DNA of 64,000 nt from positions 1 to 64,000 of the forward strand of contig CAWBOY010000006.1 in NCBI GenBank assembly GCA_963790585.1. The letters run 5' to 3'. This stretch comes from CAWBOY01 sp963790585. GTDB lineage: Bacteria; Planctomycetota; Planctomycetia; Gemmatales; Gemmataceae. A program made the position numbers and the translations under genes. Under the pieces are notes generated by a model. The model did no database searches. It was not told the origin of the DNA and saw only the letters and a list, made by a program, of their open reading frames with translations. Position 1 is the stretch's first letter, and each line of letters starts with the position of its first letter. Shown here one piece after another: positions 50,826-60,891 of the stretch.

Positions 50826-51130
50826 TCTGCGGAATCCCGCCCAGCGGTAGCAGCCTAGGTCCTGCCTAGGCTGAATTTACGGGTGGCACAGACATTCTTG
50901 TCTGTGGGGGAACCGACGAATGGGCCTTTTGCTGCACAGACCAGAATATTTGTGCCACCCTTAATTTAGGCTAGGTAGGGCATTAGTGCTTCATCGCCCC
51001 AGTTCGTTCGCTGAGTTATCCCACCGTTTCGGCCCTATCGCCCTCGTCTTTTTCCTTGCTTTTCTCGGTTCGCCACGCCACCATCACCTTTTGTTACGTT
51101 CTCAACCTCTTGGTAAGGAGTCATAACCTT
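50826..51130. other. Intergenic region holding a family 4 palindrome
   Basis: About 300 bp; 50866-50974 is the repeat described separately. The remainder is the leader of the DUF1080 gene, with no recognised element other than AAGGAG at 51113. Confidence 0.5.
50866..50974. repeat. Palindromic intergenic repeat, family 4 copy A
   Basis: GGGTGGCACAGACATTCTTG and a near reverse complement ending TTTGTGCCACCC enclose GGGGGAACCGACGAATGGGC. Copy B at 58888-58996 is very similar, including the centre GGGAACCGACGAATG. Confidence 0.85.
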
Positions 51131-51856
51131 ATGAAACAATTGCTGGCCCTCACAATTGCAGCCACGCTTTTAAGCTTCACTCTCGCCTCATCTCACGCGG
51201 AGGACGAAAAGGCGGGACCAAACGACAACAAACCGCCCAAGGGTTTTGTCGCGCTCTTCAATGGAAAGGACCTCACTGGCTGGCAAGGGCTGATCGACGT
51301 CAAGGCTCGCGCCAAGATGACGCCCGAACAGCTGGCCGAAAAACAAAAAAAGGCGAACGCCGATTACCTTCCCCATTGGCAAGTCAAAAACGGCGTGATC
51401 GTCTACGACGGCAAGGGAAATAATTTGCAAACGGTCAAAGACTATGGTGACTTCCAACTCTACGTCGATTGGAAGATCGAAGAAAAGGGCGACAGCGGGA
51501 TTTATCTCCGCGGCCATCCGCAAGTTCAGATCTGGGACTCGGACAAATCACCGGGGGCCAAGGGCGAAGACAAGGGCTCCGGCTCCGGCGGCTTGTGGAA
51601 CAACCCAGCCGGCAGCAAGGGCAAAATGCCGACCAAGAAAGCCGACAAGCCGGTCGGCGAATGGAACACGTTTCATATCACCATGAAGGGCGATAAAGTA
51701 ACCGTGATTCTCAACGGCGAGAAGGTTGTCGACGAAGCGCCGCTGGCCAACTATTGGGAAAAAGGCAAGCCCCTACCCGCCCGCGGCCCCATTGAGCTTC
51801 AGCATCACGGCGACACGCTGTGGTTCAAGAATATATACATTAAAGAGCTTGATTAG
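51131..51856 (+). CDS. DUF1080 (3-keto-disaccharide hydrolase-like) exported protein
   Basis: A signal peptide (LLALTIAATLLSFTLASSHA) and one DUF1080 concanavalin-like domain: FVALFNGKDLTGWQG, WQVKNGVIVYDGKGNNLQT, YGDFQLYVDWKIEEKGDSGI, LRGHPQVQIWDSD and GPIELQHHGDTLWFKNIYIK. The family includes hydrolases of 3-keto sugars, and many planctomycete copies are uncharacterised. ATG 51131 is preferred over one 25 codons upstream because the signal peptide begins here. Intact. Confidence 0.92.
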   Translation: MKQLLALTIAATLLSFTLASSHAEDEKAGPNDNKPPKGFVALFNGKDLTGWQGLIDVKARAKMTPEQLAEKQKKANADYLPHWQVKNGVIVYDGKGNNLQTVKDYGDFQLYVDWKIEEKGDSGIYLRGHPQVQIWDSDKSPGAKGEDKGSGSGGLWNNPAGSKGKMPTKKADKPVGEWNTFHITMKGDKVTVILNGEKVVDEAPLANYWEKGKPLPARGPIELQHHGDTLWFKNIYIKELD

Positions 51857-51868
51857 GTTTAACTGAAA

Positions 51869-51949
51869 TTGGCGAGCCGGGAGCGTTAGCGACCGGAGAA
51901 AATTTGAGCGAGTATTATGCACTCCGATCGCTGACGCTCCCGGCTCTTG
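51869..51949. repeat. Palindromic intergenic repeat, family 3 copy B
   Basis: TTGGCGAGCCGGGAGCGTTA and near complement CTGACGCTCCCGGCTC, with a centre like that of copy A (GACCGGAGAAAAT.TGAGCGAGT). It lies 13 bp after the DUF1080 stop. Confidence 0.87.
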
Positions 51950-51997
51950 AAAACGATTCTCCAGTCGTTCGCGAAGACTATCGACGGGACCCTCTTC

Positions 51998-54961
51998 ATG
52001 ACGCGATTCCTCTCCATTGGCGTATCCTGTATACTCCTACCCACCTTCCTTTTCTCCGCCGCTGACAAGCCATTGTCACCGCGGGAGGCCGCGGCGCGGA
52101 TGTCCTTGCCCAAGGGATTTCATGCAACTCTTTTCGCGGGTGAACCGGATGTCGTCCAGCCAATCGCCTTTTGCTTCGACGAGCGCGGCCGGCTCTGGGT
52201 TGCGGAATGCCTGTCGTACCCCAATTGGACGAAAGAGAAAGAGGGCAAGGATCGGATCGTCATCTTCGAGGATCGCGACGGCAAGGGTAGCTTTACGCAT
52301 CGCACCGTCTTCACGGACAATCTGACCAATATCTCGGGCATCAACGTGGGCTTTGGCGGCGTTTGGGTCTGCGCGACGCCGAACTTGCTGTACATTCCGT
52401 TCGACGAAGGGAAAGACAAGCCGTCCGGTCCGCCCCGCGTTGTACTAGACGGTTGGGACTTGAGCGCGAAACACAATATCTTCAATAGCTTGACCTGGGG
52501 GCCTGACGGCTGGCTTTACGGCTGCAATGGCATCCTTTCCAATTCCGTCGTGGGCAAGCCCGGCACGCCTGAAAAAGATCGCGTCCGCCTCAACTGCGGC
52601 GTATGGCGCTACCATCCGACGCGCGGCACCTTTGAGGTGGTGGCGTCCGGCACGACCAATCCTTGGGGACTCGACTTCGACGAATTCGGCGAAGCCTTCA
52701 TCACGAATTGCGTCATTCATCATCTTTGGCATGTCATTCCCGGAGCTGCATTTTCAACGAATGTTTGGCCAGGATCTCAACCCGTATACCTACAGCCTGA
52801 TGAACTCGTGTGCGGACCACATTCACTGGGGCGGTGGCGATTGGACGACGTCGCGCGGCGGCCAAGGCAGCCACGGCGTCGCCGGCGGCGGCCACGCCCA
52901 TGTTGGGGCCATGATTTACCTCGGCGACAATTGGCCCGAGCGCTACCGCGGCGGCCTCTTCACCTGTAATCTCCACGGCAACCGCATCAATAACGATCTA
53001 CTGGAGCGGCAAGGCTCGTCCTATGTCGCGCGCCACGGCCAGGATTTTATGTTCGCTAACGACACATGGTTCCGAGGCCTCGCGATCCAATACGGCCCCG
53101 ATGGCGGCGTCTATGTCAGCGATTGGACCGACACCGGCGAGTGCCATAACTATGTCACCGTCGACCGAACCAACGGACGAATCTTTAAGATCACCTATGG
53201 CGACCCAACTACGGTGCGTGTAAACCTGGCACAGCAGACGGATGCTGAGTTGGTAGCTCTGCAGTTGCACAAAAATGAATGGTATGCGCGCGAGCGCGGC
53301 GGCTGTTGCAAGAGCGATCGGTGGCGAAAAAAGTCGCCCCCGATACGAAGGACGCTCTACGGAACATCATTCGCCATGACAAAGATACAACGCATCGTCT
53401 ACGCGCTCTTTGGACGCTCTATGTCGTCGCCGGCCTGGACGACCAAGGGACTTTGGCGCTCCTGAAAGATCCTGACGAGCACATGCGTGCCTGGGCGATT
53501 CGCTTGGCTTTGGATGAAAAGAAAATTACCCCAACGTTATTGAAGGAATTCGAATCGCTTGCCAAACTCGATCCATCGCCGCGAGTTCGGCTGGCTCTCG
53601 CGTCCGCGCTGCAACGGCTACCCTTAATCGATCGCTGGGGCATTGCCTCCGGTCTTCTGGGCCATCGAGAAGATGTTCAAGATGCCTATCTGCCATTGAT
53701 GATCTGGTATGGCGTCGAACCGTTGCCAGCGCTCGAAGCGGATCGAGCCGTCCAGTTGCTAATCGGCGCGAAGATTCCTCTTGTTCGGGAATACATCGCT
53801 CGCCGTCTGTTAGGGTTGAACGAGAAAAATAACCTCCAACTTTTGACGCGCCTTTTCGGCGCCCAACAAGATCCGCTGGTTCAGCGCGATATTCTACGCG
53901 GCATGGCGGACGCCTTGGCCGGCCGGCGCCGAGTGCCCCAACCTGCGAATTGGTCGGCAATTTACTCGATCTTGGCCGAAAGTCCGTTGCCCGAAGTTCG
54001 CCAGCGATCGCAAGCCCTCGCACTAGTCTTCGGCGACGCCAAGGCTCTCGCCGCGCTGCGTGAAACTGTAACCGACCGCAAAACGCCGATCGAGACGAGG
54101 CGAAGCGCTCTCCAATCACTTCTCGAAAACCAAGCCACCGGGACGTCGAGCCTCCTCCTGGAATTACTCGACGATCCCAATTTGCGCGGCCAGGCTTTGC
54201 GCGGCCTCGCGGCTTTCGACGACGCATCAACGCCGAAACAGATATTAAATTATTACGGATCGCTTACTGTGGAAGAGAAAGCCGACGCGTTGCTGACTTT
54301 GGCGTCAAGACCCGCGTACGCACTTGCACTGATCGGCGCGATGGAAGCGAACCGAGTCCCGCGCCGAGATTTGTCGGCTTATACCGTGCGTTTGATGATG
54401 GGCTTGAAGAACAAGCAGGTGGCCGACCGACTCCAGCAGGTCTGGGGCACGGTCCGACCCGCGGCCGCCGACAAAGCAAAGCAGTTAGCGGATCTCAAAA
54501 CTGTCTTAACGCCTGATTTCATCAAAAAAGGCGACCGCTCCAACGGTCGTGCGATTTTCGCTAAGACCTGCGCTGCGTGTCATCGATTGTTCGACGCGGG
54601 CGGGACGCTGGGCCCTGACCTGACTGGATCGCAACGAGCGAATCTTAGCTACGTGCTCGAAAAGGTGCTCGACCCGAGCGCGGTCGTTGCCAAGGATTAT
54701 CAATTGACGGTGATCGAACTCAAGAACGGCCGCACGCTCAATGGCGTCATCAAGCGCGAGGATGATAAGACGCTGACGGTTCAGACGCAAAATGAAATCG
54801 TAACGCTGCCGAAAAGCGAGATAGAGTCGCGTGAAAAATCGCAACTATCCATCATGCCGCAAGGCCAGCTCGACAAAATGGCGAAAGAAGAAATTCGCGA
54901 CCTCATAGCCTACTTGGCCAGCCCGGACCAGGTTCGTTTACCTGTGCCCAGCGAAAAATAA
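51998..54961 (+). CDS. PVC-type beta-propeller/HEAT/heme-binding cytochrome (two frameshifts)
   Basis: A large exported protein of the membrane-bound-dehydrogenase plus Planctomycetes heme-binding type. Signal peptide, then a beta-propeller (GFHATLFAGEPDVVQPIAFC, RLWVAECLSYPNW, SAKHNIFNSLTWGPDGWLYG, NPWGLDFDEFGEAF), an Ala/Leu-rich HEAT-like array, and a C-terminal c-type heme CAACHRLFDAGGTLGPDLTG followed by the family tail (NGRTLNGVIKREDDKTLTVQ). The frame changes near 52750 (one extra base before HFQRMFGQDLNPYTY) and near 53293 (one missing base before RRLLQER). About 987 residues joined. Likely sugar or alcohol oxidation in the periplasm (inference). Confidence 0.88.
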
Positions 54962-54962
54962 A

Positions 54963-55027
54963 GTTTAGCCGCGAGCCGATAGGTGAGCGCTGTCAAACAG
55001 CGCTCGCCTATCGGCTCGCGGCTAAAC
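54963..55027. repeat. Palindromic intergenic repeat, family 2 (30-bp arms)
   Basis: GTTTAGCCGCGAGCCGATAG and its reverse complement, with a 5-nt loop TCAAA, fill the whole gap between the convergent cytochrome and small exported protein genes. It starts 1 nt after the cytochrome stop. It is positioned as a bidirectional terminator. Confidence 0.9.
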
Positions 55028-55041
55028 GATCGTTATTGTCG

Positions 55042-55362
55042 TTATTTCGGTGCCTGCGGAGCCTGCAGGTTGAACGCCTTCATGTAGTCCAGACCCGGCA
55101 TGTGAGCCTGATCAGGGAAGGTCGTATACACGACTTTGCGCTGATTGGTGACGCCGCCGAACTTCGGCAAGTAATCCATGAGCTTAAAGCCGGTGCCCTG
55201 AGTTGGGATGGTCGGAATACTAGTACCGGCCCGTTGTAGTGTGTTGGTGGACGGCGTGATGACCGTTCCCGTGTTGCCAAAGTTGTATTGAGCGGACGCC
55301 GAACCCGCGAAAAACGCCGCCCCGACGAGCGCGGCCAAGGACATAAGACCCGTGCGCATCAT
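55042..55362 (-). CDS. Small exported protein of unknown function
   Basis: 106 residues with a clear signal peptide (MSLAALVGAAFFAGSASAQ) and a mature part rich in Thr, Pro and Asn without known domain (LMDYLPKFGGVTNQRKVVYT). The ribosome site GGGGGAGGGAG precedes the ATG. Periplasmic or secreted. Intact. Confidence 0.75.
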   Translation of the reverse strand: MMRTGLMSLAALVGAAFFAGSASAQYNFGNTGTVITPSTNTLQRAGTSIPTIPTQGTGFKLMDYLPKFGGVTNQRKVVYTTFPDQAHMPGLDYMKAFNLQAPQAPK

Positions 55363-55479
55363 TTGCTCCCTCCCCCGAAAGAGTTATATGCGAGACCGAA
55401 ACGAGAATGTCACCTTTTAGGACCGCGGGACGATAGCGAAAGCCGCAAGCTTGTCAAGGCCAAAACTCGGAGATTTTTC

Positions 55480-56373
55480 ATGGATACACTTTCACGTCGT
55501 CAACTGTTGCTCGCCGGAGCCGCGGGCGCCGTTCTCGGCACCGATTCGGCGTCCGCTCCAGCGGATAACAAAGGCGAGCCAAAGCCGAAGTTTCGTCTCG
55601 GCCTGGTCACCTATAACATGGCCGCGAAATGGGATCTGAAAACGCTACTCGACATCTGCAAGAAAGTCGGCATCTCGCCGATCGAATTTCGCACGGAACA
55701 TGCCCACAAGGTCGAGCCCGCACTGACGAAGGACGCTCGCAAAGAGGTCAAAAACCGCTGCGCCGACGCCGGGGTCGAGATTTGGGGCTGCGGCACGACG
55801 TGTGAATTTCATTCGCCCGACCCGGCCGTGGTGCGGAAAAATATCGAATCCTGCAAGGCGTTCCTTGATCTGGTCTCTGACCTTGGCGGCAAGGGAGTCA
55901 AGGTTCGCCCCAATGGCTTGCCCAAGGAAGTGCCCGTCGAGAAGACGTTGGAGCAGATTGGGAAATCGCTCATTCCTTGTGGCAAGGCGGCCGCCGATTT
56001 AGGGCTGGAAGTGTGGGTCGAGGTCCACGGCACCGGCACTTCCGCGCCGCCAAACATGAAGACCATTATGGAACAATGCGATCAGCCGAACGTCGGGCTC
56101 ACATGGAACTCAAATCCTGGTGACGTGAAAAATGGTTCCGTCGCGGAATCATTCGCCATGCTCAAGCGCTGGATCAAATCGTGTCACATCAATGAGCTGT
56201 ATAAAGACTCGACCGGCAATTACCCCTATCGAGAGCTATTTCGTCTCTTTCGCCAGCACGGCTATGATCGCGTGACACTATGCGAGGTCGGTAAAACACC
56301 TCCCGACGCCGACAGCGGCGCCGAAATGCTGCGCTATTACAAAGCGCTGTGGACGGAATTGAATCGTGACTGA
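55480..56373 (+). CDS. Exported sugar phosphate isomerase/epimerase
   Basis: A TIM-barrel epimerase with an N-terminal signal that looks Tat-like (SRRQLLLAGAAGAVLG), so it is folded before export. Barrel residues: ISPIEFRTEHAH, EVWVEVHGTGT, NVGLTWNSNPGD, CHINELYK and TLCEVGKTPPD, corresponding to the metal ligands of xylose-isomerase-like enzymes. It is the exported counterpart of the cytoplasmic epimerase at 15.4 kb. ATG 55480 is 64 codons inside the longest frame, chosen for the twin-Arg start. Intact. Confidence 0.85.
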   Translation: MDTLSRRQLLLAGAAGAVLGTDSASAPADNKGEPKPKFRLGLVTYNMAAKWDLKTLLDICKKVGISPIEFRTEHAHKVEPALTKDARKEVKNRCADAGVEIWGCGTTCEFHSPDPAVVRKNIESCKAFLDLVSDLGGKGVKVRPNGLPKEVPVEKTLEQIGKSLIPCGKAAADLGLEVWVEVHGTGTSAPPNMKTIMEQCDQPNVGLTWNSNPGDVKNGSVAESFAMLKRWIKSCHINELYKDSTGNYPYRELFRLFRQHGYDRVTLCEVGKTPPDADSGAEMLRYYKALWTELNRD

Positions 56374-56436
56374 GAGGCTGTTCCACAAGAGTTTGGCGGC
56401 ACGTTTCCAACGTGCCGCATGCGAGAGGTGCCACAC

Positions 56437-56521
56437 CGTGGCCGGGGTCGGTACTCCGACCCCGGGTCGGTGATGCCGCTTGGGCGATACCTGGGGTCGG
56501 AGTACCGACCCCGGCCACGAC
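56437..56521. repeat. Palindromic intergenic repeat, family 1 copy B
   Basis: CGTGGCCGGGGTCGGTACTC and its reverse complement ending at 56521 match copy A at 18682-18767 in the arms; the centre differs. It lies between two plus-strand genes and ends about 20 bp before the next start codon. Confidence 0.87.
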
Positions 56522-56541
56522 TTTTCATAGGAGATAATTCC

Positions 56542-57153
56542 ATGTCTCAACCATCGGCTCGTCTGCTTGTTCTCTTCCTTATTTTGGCGTCCATCACCGT
56601 GTCCCAGACGCTTGCTCAAGACAAAGACAAAAAAGATCCCCAAAACGCATTCGAGCCCCGTTCCAAGCCGGGCGATGGCCAAAAGTTCTTAGAAAAATTT
56701 GTCGGCGATTGGCAGGTCCTCAAGTCGTTCCATCCACGGACCGGCGACCCTGTCCAGCAGAAGGGCGAATGCAAGCAGACGATGATTCAAGGTGGTCGAT
56801 TTCTTCAGTCCGAATTCGTCTTCTTTCAAGGCGAGGAGAAAACGACCGGCCTGGGACTGATCGGCTATGACGCGGACACGGAGAAATTCACCAGCGTCTG
56901 GATCGATTCCCGCTCGACGCGGATGTCACATCGCCAGGCGGACAGCAAATTTGACGGTAAGGAAATTGTGCTTGCCAGCAAAACGTTGCAAGAAGGGGAG
57001 AAGACCGCACGACGATCACGCACGGTTACAAAGCTGGAAGAGGACGGGAAGAAAATCGTTCATCGCCAGTACAACCTCACCGACGACGGCAAGGAACGGC
57101 TGCTCATGGAACTGGTGCTAACACGAAAGACGTTAGAGACTCAAAAAAAGTGA
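56542..57153 (+). CDS. DUF1579 exported protein
   Basis: 203 residues: signal peptide (LLVLFLILASITVSQTLAQ) and a DUF1579 lipocalin-like domain, seen as LEKFVGDWQVLKSFHPRTG, GECKQTMIQGGRFLQSEFVF, TTGLGLIGYDADTEKFTSVW and DSRSTRMSHRQ. Function unknown. AGGAGATAATTCC precedes ATG 56542. Intact. Confidence 0.88.
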   Translation: MSQPSARLLVLFLILASITVSQTLAQDKDKKDPQNAFEPRSKPGDGQKFLEKFVGDWQVLKSFHPRTGDPVQQKGECKQTMIQGGRFLQSEFVFFQGEEKTTGLGLIGYDADTEKFTSVWIDSRSTRMSHRQADSKFDGKEIVLASKTLQEGEKTARRSRTVTKLEEDGKKIVHRQYNLTDDGKERLLMELVLTRKTLETQKK

Positions 57154-57169
57154 GAGAGTATATGTTAAA

Positions 57170-57280
57170 CCTCTCCTCTCCCTTTGGGAGAGGGGTCGGG
57201 GGTGAGGGGGCAATGTGTGCGAAAACATCTCCCCCTCACCCCTACCCCTCTCCCCCGAGTACGGGGGCGAGGGGCTTAAG
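57170..57280. repeat. GC-rich inverted repeat of CTCTCC/GGGAGAGG type
   Basis: CTCTCCCTTTGGGAGAGGGG..GGGGGTGAGGGGG on one side and CCCCCTCACCCCTACCCCTC on the other, around AATGTGTGCGAAAACAT. It lies between convergent genes (DUF1579 and polyprenyl synthase), as expected for a repeat acting as a terminator. Confidence 0.75.
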
Positions 57281-57290
57281 GCACCGCCTC

Positions 57291-58294
57291 TTAATGATTG
57301 CGATGAATCACCTTCTCCGTCATCGCTTCGAGAATGGCCCGGCTAGGAGATTGCGGCAAACAGTTGAGTTCGCGTCGCGCTTTCGTGGCAAATTCCTCAC
57401 GCGGCGGCGTGTGTAATCTAGGGCGTCGCACTCCGCAAGACATGGTTTGAGGGCTTCGCGGCGGTGGTGGCCCGGCGCATTCAGGATCTGCCGGACACGC
57501 GCGGCCAAGGTTGCGGGGCTGTGGCTCAGCATTCGGATTAGCGGCAGGGTCATTTTCTGTTGCTCGAGATCCGTGCCGAGCGATTTGCCGACGCTGCGCT
57601 CGTCGCCGATGATGTCGAGAATGTCGTCGGCGATTTGAAAGGATAAGCCGACATAGCGGCCAAAACGGGCCATGCTTGCACAGTGTCCGGTGCCGCCCCG
57701 CTGTAAAGCGCACCCAAATGACAGCAGCACGACGTTAATTCCGCCGTTTTGCCATCGATAATGTCGTAGTACCGTTCTTCCGTCAATTCAAGGTTGCCAC
57801 GTTGCAAACCCTGACACAATTCACCCTCGCAGACCCGATTCGTCGCGGAGCCGATGAGGCGGCAAGCGCGGCACGTCATCTAGCGTGCTTGCTAAGTAAA
57901 AGGCATGAGTGAACAGGTAATCGCCGAGCAAGACGGCATTAGGAACGTTCCAAAGAGCGTTTACCGTCGCCACGTGCCGTCGCACTGAGGCGCTGTCGAG
58001 AATATCATCGTGAACGAGCGTCGCCGTGTGAATCATCTCGACGACGGCGCCGAGCACGGGGTGGGCCGACGTGATTTTGCCGCCAGCGCGAGCGGCGAGC
58101 AGGAGTAGCGCTGGTCTTAGACGTTTGCCGCGATAGTGCCGAACATGATCGACCACCGGCGTCACCGCCGGATACCGGCTCTTCAACTCTCGGGACAGGA
58201 CTTGTTCGACTTCTTCGAGATCGGTTGCAATGGGGTTAATGGCATCGAGCGCCGGAAGCGCGGCCTGTGGTGCCGTCATCAAGGATTGGTTCAT
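57291..58294 (-). CDS. Polyprenyl diphosphate synthase (three frameshifts)
   Basis: A trans-isoprenyl diphosphate synthase making the side chain of menaquinone. FARM region: MIHTATLVHDDILDSASVRR; second Asp motif: GLSFQIADDILDIIGDE; also GDYLFTHAFYLAS and DGKTAELTSCCCHLGA. Frame changes are needed near 57850-57875 (extra base), near 57700 (missing base, before FGRYVGLSFQ) and near 57415 (missing base, into EEFATKARRELNCLPQSPSR). The joined protein of about 333 residues has the usual length. Heptaprenyl versus octaprenyl specificity cannot be judged. Confidence 0.85.
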
Positions 58295-58390
58295 GATCCG
58301 CTACCCGCGCGGAGACTCCGGCTGGCTCTCCGATATGAGGTTTCTGAACTTTCAATCGCTATTGGATAGTAGCGACCGAGCAAAGGGGAG

Positions 58391-58864
58391 TCAATCGCGC
58401 CGGAAAGTGCCGCTCCTGCCTCCGCTCTTTTCCTCTAACCGGATGCGCTCGATGGTCATAACTCGATCGACAGATTTGCACATGTCGTAAACAGTCAAGG
58501 CGGCGACACTCACCGCCGTCAGCGCTTCCATTTCGACTCCGGTGCGTCCGAAGACGCGGACGGTGGCCGTGATATGTAGCGCGTTATCAGCCTCGAACTG
58601 AAAATCTAGCGTGGCGGAAGTGATCGGCAGGGGGTGGCATAAGGGGATGAGTTGACCCGTCATTTTGGCGGCCATGATGCCGGCGAGTCGAGCGACTTCG
58701 AGAACGTCCCCCTTGGCGAGCGACCGGTCTCGAATCAGCGCGATCGTGGCGGGCGCCATGCGCACCAGGCCGCTGGCCTTCGCCTCGCGCAGCGTCTCCG
58801 CCTTGGCGCTGGTGTCGACCATGCGCGCGGCACCTGATTCGTCGAAATGCGTTAGGTCAGGCAT
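58391..58864 (-). CDS. moaC: Cyclic pyranopterin monophosphate synthase MoaC
   Basis: Converts the MoaA product into cyclic pyranopterin monophosphate in molybdenum-cofactor synthesis. Family marks: LTHFDESGAARMVDTSAKAE, AAKMTGQLIPLCHPLPIT (with the conserved His), RTGVEMEALTAVSVAALTVY and DMCKSVDRVM (catalytic Asp/Lys). 157 residues. ATG 58864 is chosen over the TTG one codon upstream. No other moa gene is nearby. Intact. Confidence 0.95.
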   Translation of the reverse strand: MPDLTHFDESGAARMVDTSAKAETLREAKASGLVRMAPATIALIRDRSLAKGDVLEVARLAGIMAAKMTGQLIPLCHPLPITSATLDFQFEADNALHITATVRVFGRTGVEMEALTAVSVAALTVYDMCKSVDRVMTIERIRLEEKSGGRSGTFRRD

Positions 58865-58887
58865 CAAAAAAGTTCCTAGTCGCCGTC

Positions 58888-58996
58888 CAGCGTAAATTTA
58901 CGGGTGGCACAGACATTCCTGTCTGTGCGGGAACCGACGAATGCTCCTTTTGCTGCACAGACAGGAATGTCTGTGTCACCCGTAGATTTAGGCTAG
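58888..58996. repeat. Palindromic intergenic repeat, family 4 copy B
   Basis: CGGGTGGCACAGACATTCCT and near complement (AGGAATGTCTGTGTCACCCG) surround the same centre as copy A. It lies upstream of moaC and downstream of pgi, both minus strand. Confidence 0.87.
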
Positions 58997-59028
58997 ACGG
59001 GCACTACGGGATCGCGGATTCAACGGCC

Positions 59029-60677
59029 TCATTCGCGGCCGTGCCGCTTTTTGTAGTCGTTGATCAAACCGTTGGTGGACGAGTCATGAGTGGTCACGAC
59101 CCCCGGTTTCTTTAGCTCCGGCAGAATTGCCTTGGCAAGCTGCTTGCCGAGTTCCACACCCCATTGATCGAACGAGTTGATGTTCCAGATAATTCCTTGC
59201 GTGAAGATCTTATGCTCGTACAGCGCAATTAGCATTCCCAAGGTTCGCGGCGTCAGTTTTTGGAATAAAATCGAATTCGTTGGCTTGTTACCCGCGAACG
59301 TCTTTTGCGGAACGAGTTTTTCCAACTCTTCCGTCGATAGTTTCGACCCCTTCAGTTCGGCACGCACCTCCTCCGGCGTCTTGCCTTTCATGAGCGCTTC
59401 CGTCTGCGCGAAATAATTAGACAGCAGAATATCGTGATGTTCGCCGAGAGGATTTTGCGTCTCGGCCGGAGCGAGGAAGTCGCACGGAATGAGCTTGGTG
59501 CCTTGATGAATCAATTGATAAAACGCGTGTTGCCCATTTGTTCCGGGCTCACCCCAGAGGACGGGCCCAGTCGACCAGGTGCAAGGCTGGCCATCGCGTG
59601 TCACGCTCTTGCCATTGGACTCCATGTCCCCTTGCTGAAAATAGGCGGAAAACCGGTGCATATATTGGTCGTATGGCAGGATAGCCAGCGTCTGGGCGTT
59701 GAAGAAATCGTTATACCATAGCCCGACCAGAGCCATGACTACGGGCAGATTGCGCTCCAACGGCGTGGTGCGAAAATGCTCGTCCATCAGATGGCCGCCG
59801 AACAACAACTCCACGAAATTATCCATGCCGATGTCGACCGCTATCGACAAACCAATGGCTGACCAGAGCGAATAACGGCCGCCCACCCAATCCCAAAATT
59901 CAAACATATTGGCTTTGTCGATGCCAAACTTAGTCACTTCGGTTTCGTTGGTCGATAAAGCCACGAAATGCTTGGCTACATGCTTGATGTCTCCAGCACT
60001 CTTCAAGAACCATTCCTTCGCGGAAGTGGCGTTGGTAAGCGTCTCTTGCGTGGTGAACGTTTTGGACGCGATGATAAACAACGACGTCTCAGGGTGAATC
60101 TCCTTGAGAGTCTCGGCTATTTGCGTGCCATCGACATTCGATACGAAGTGGACACGCAAGCCCGGCTTGCTATAGGGCTTGAGAGCCTCGGTCACCATGA
60201 CCGGGCCGAGATCGGAACCGCCGATGCCGATGTTGACGACATCGGTGATCGCCTTTCCGGTGTAGCCTTTCCAGCTACCGTTTCGGATGGCGTCGCTGAA
60301 TTGCGCATGTGGGCCAAGACAGCGTTGACCTCAGGCATCACGTCCTTGCCATCGACGAAGATCGGTCGATTGGAACGATTGCGTAATGCGATGTGCAGGA
60401 CGGCACGGCCTTCGGTGATGTTAATTTTCTGGCCGGTGAACATCTTTTCGGTCCAGCCAGGCAAATCCGCCTGCCGAGCGAGGTCGAAGAGATGCCGCAT
60501 CGTCTCTTCGGTTATGCGATTCTTGGAATAGTCGAGCAGGATGTCCTGGAAGCGCAAGGAAAATTTGTCGAACCGCTTAGGATCCTGAGCGAAAAGGTCA
60601 CGCATCTGCAAAGGGGCAATCTTCGGGTAGTGCGCTTCGAGCGCCTTCCAGGCAGGATACTGGTTCGGTGCGGTCAT
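59029..60677 (-). CDS. pgi: Glucose-6-phosphate isomerase (one frameshift)
   Basis: Interconverts glucose 6-phosphate and fructose 6-phosphate. The joined ~549 residues match the large (E. coli-type) PGI. N-terminal half: ITEGRAVLHIALRNRSNRP; after MRN one missing T near 60297-60302 restores FSDAIRNGSWKGYTGK and the substrate motif VVNIGIGGSDLGP. C-terminal half: FEFWDWVGGRYSLWSAIGL (catalytic Glu region), HHDILLSNYFAQTEAL, INSFDQWGVELGK (catalytic Lys). Cytoplasmic. Confidence 0.95.
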
Positions 60678-60891
60678 GGTGGCTTCCTCGATTCAGGCGG
60701 TTCTAAGGAACTGTAGATTAGAAATAATGAGTTTGCGTGGCGATGGCGAGCGCTCCCACCAAGGTCTCGTCGTTCCTCGCCTTGAATCTGGGTGCCGAGA
60801 TTCCGAAAATGGACCCTTGATTCAAGCCGGGGACGACGGGCGACGAGGCTCATTCAACCCGACACTTACTTATTGATGAAGAGGCCGAAGG

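Noticed and set aside
57170..57280. CRISPR-like array in the GC-rich repeat
   Set aside because: Only one inverted pair, no regularly spaced direct repeats, and no cas genes in the window.
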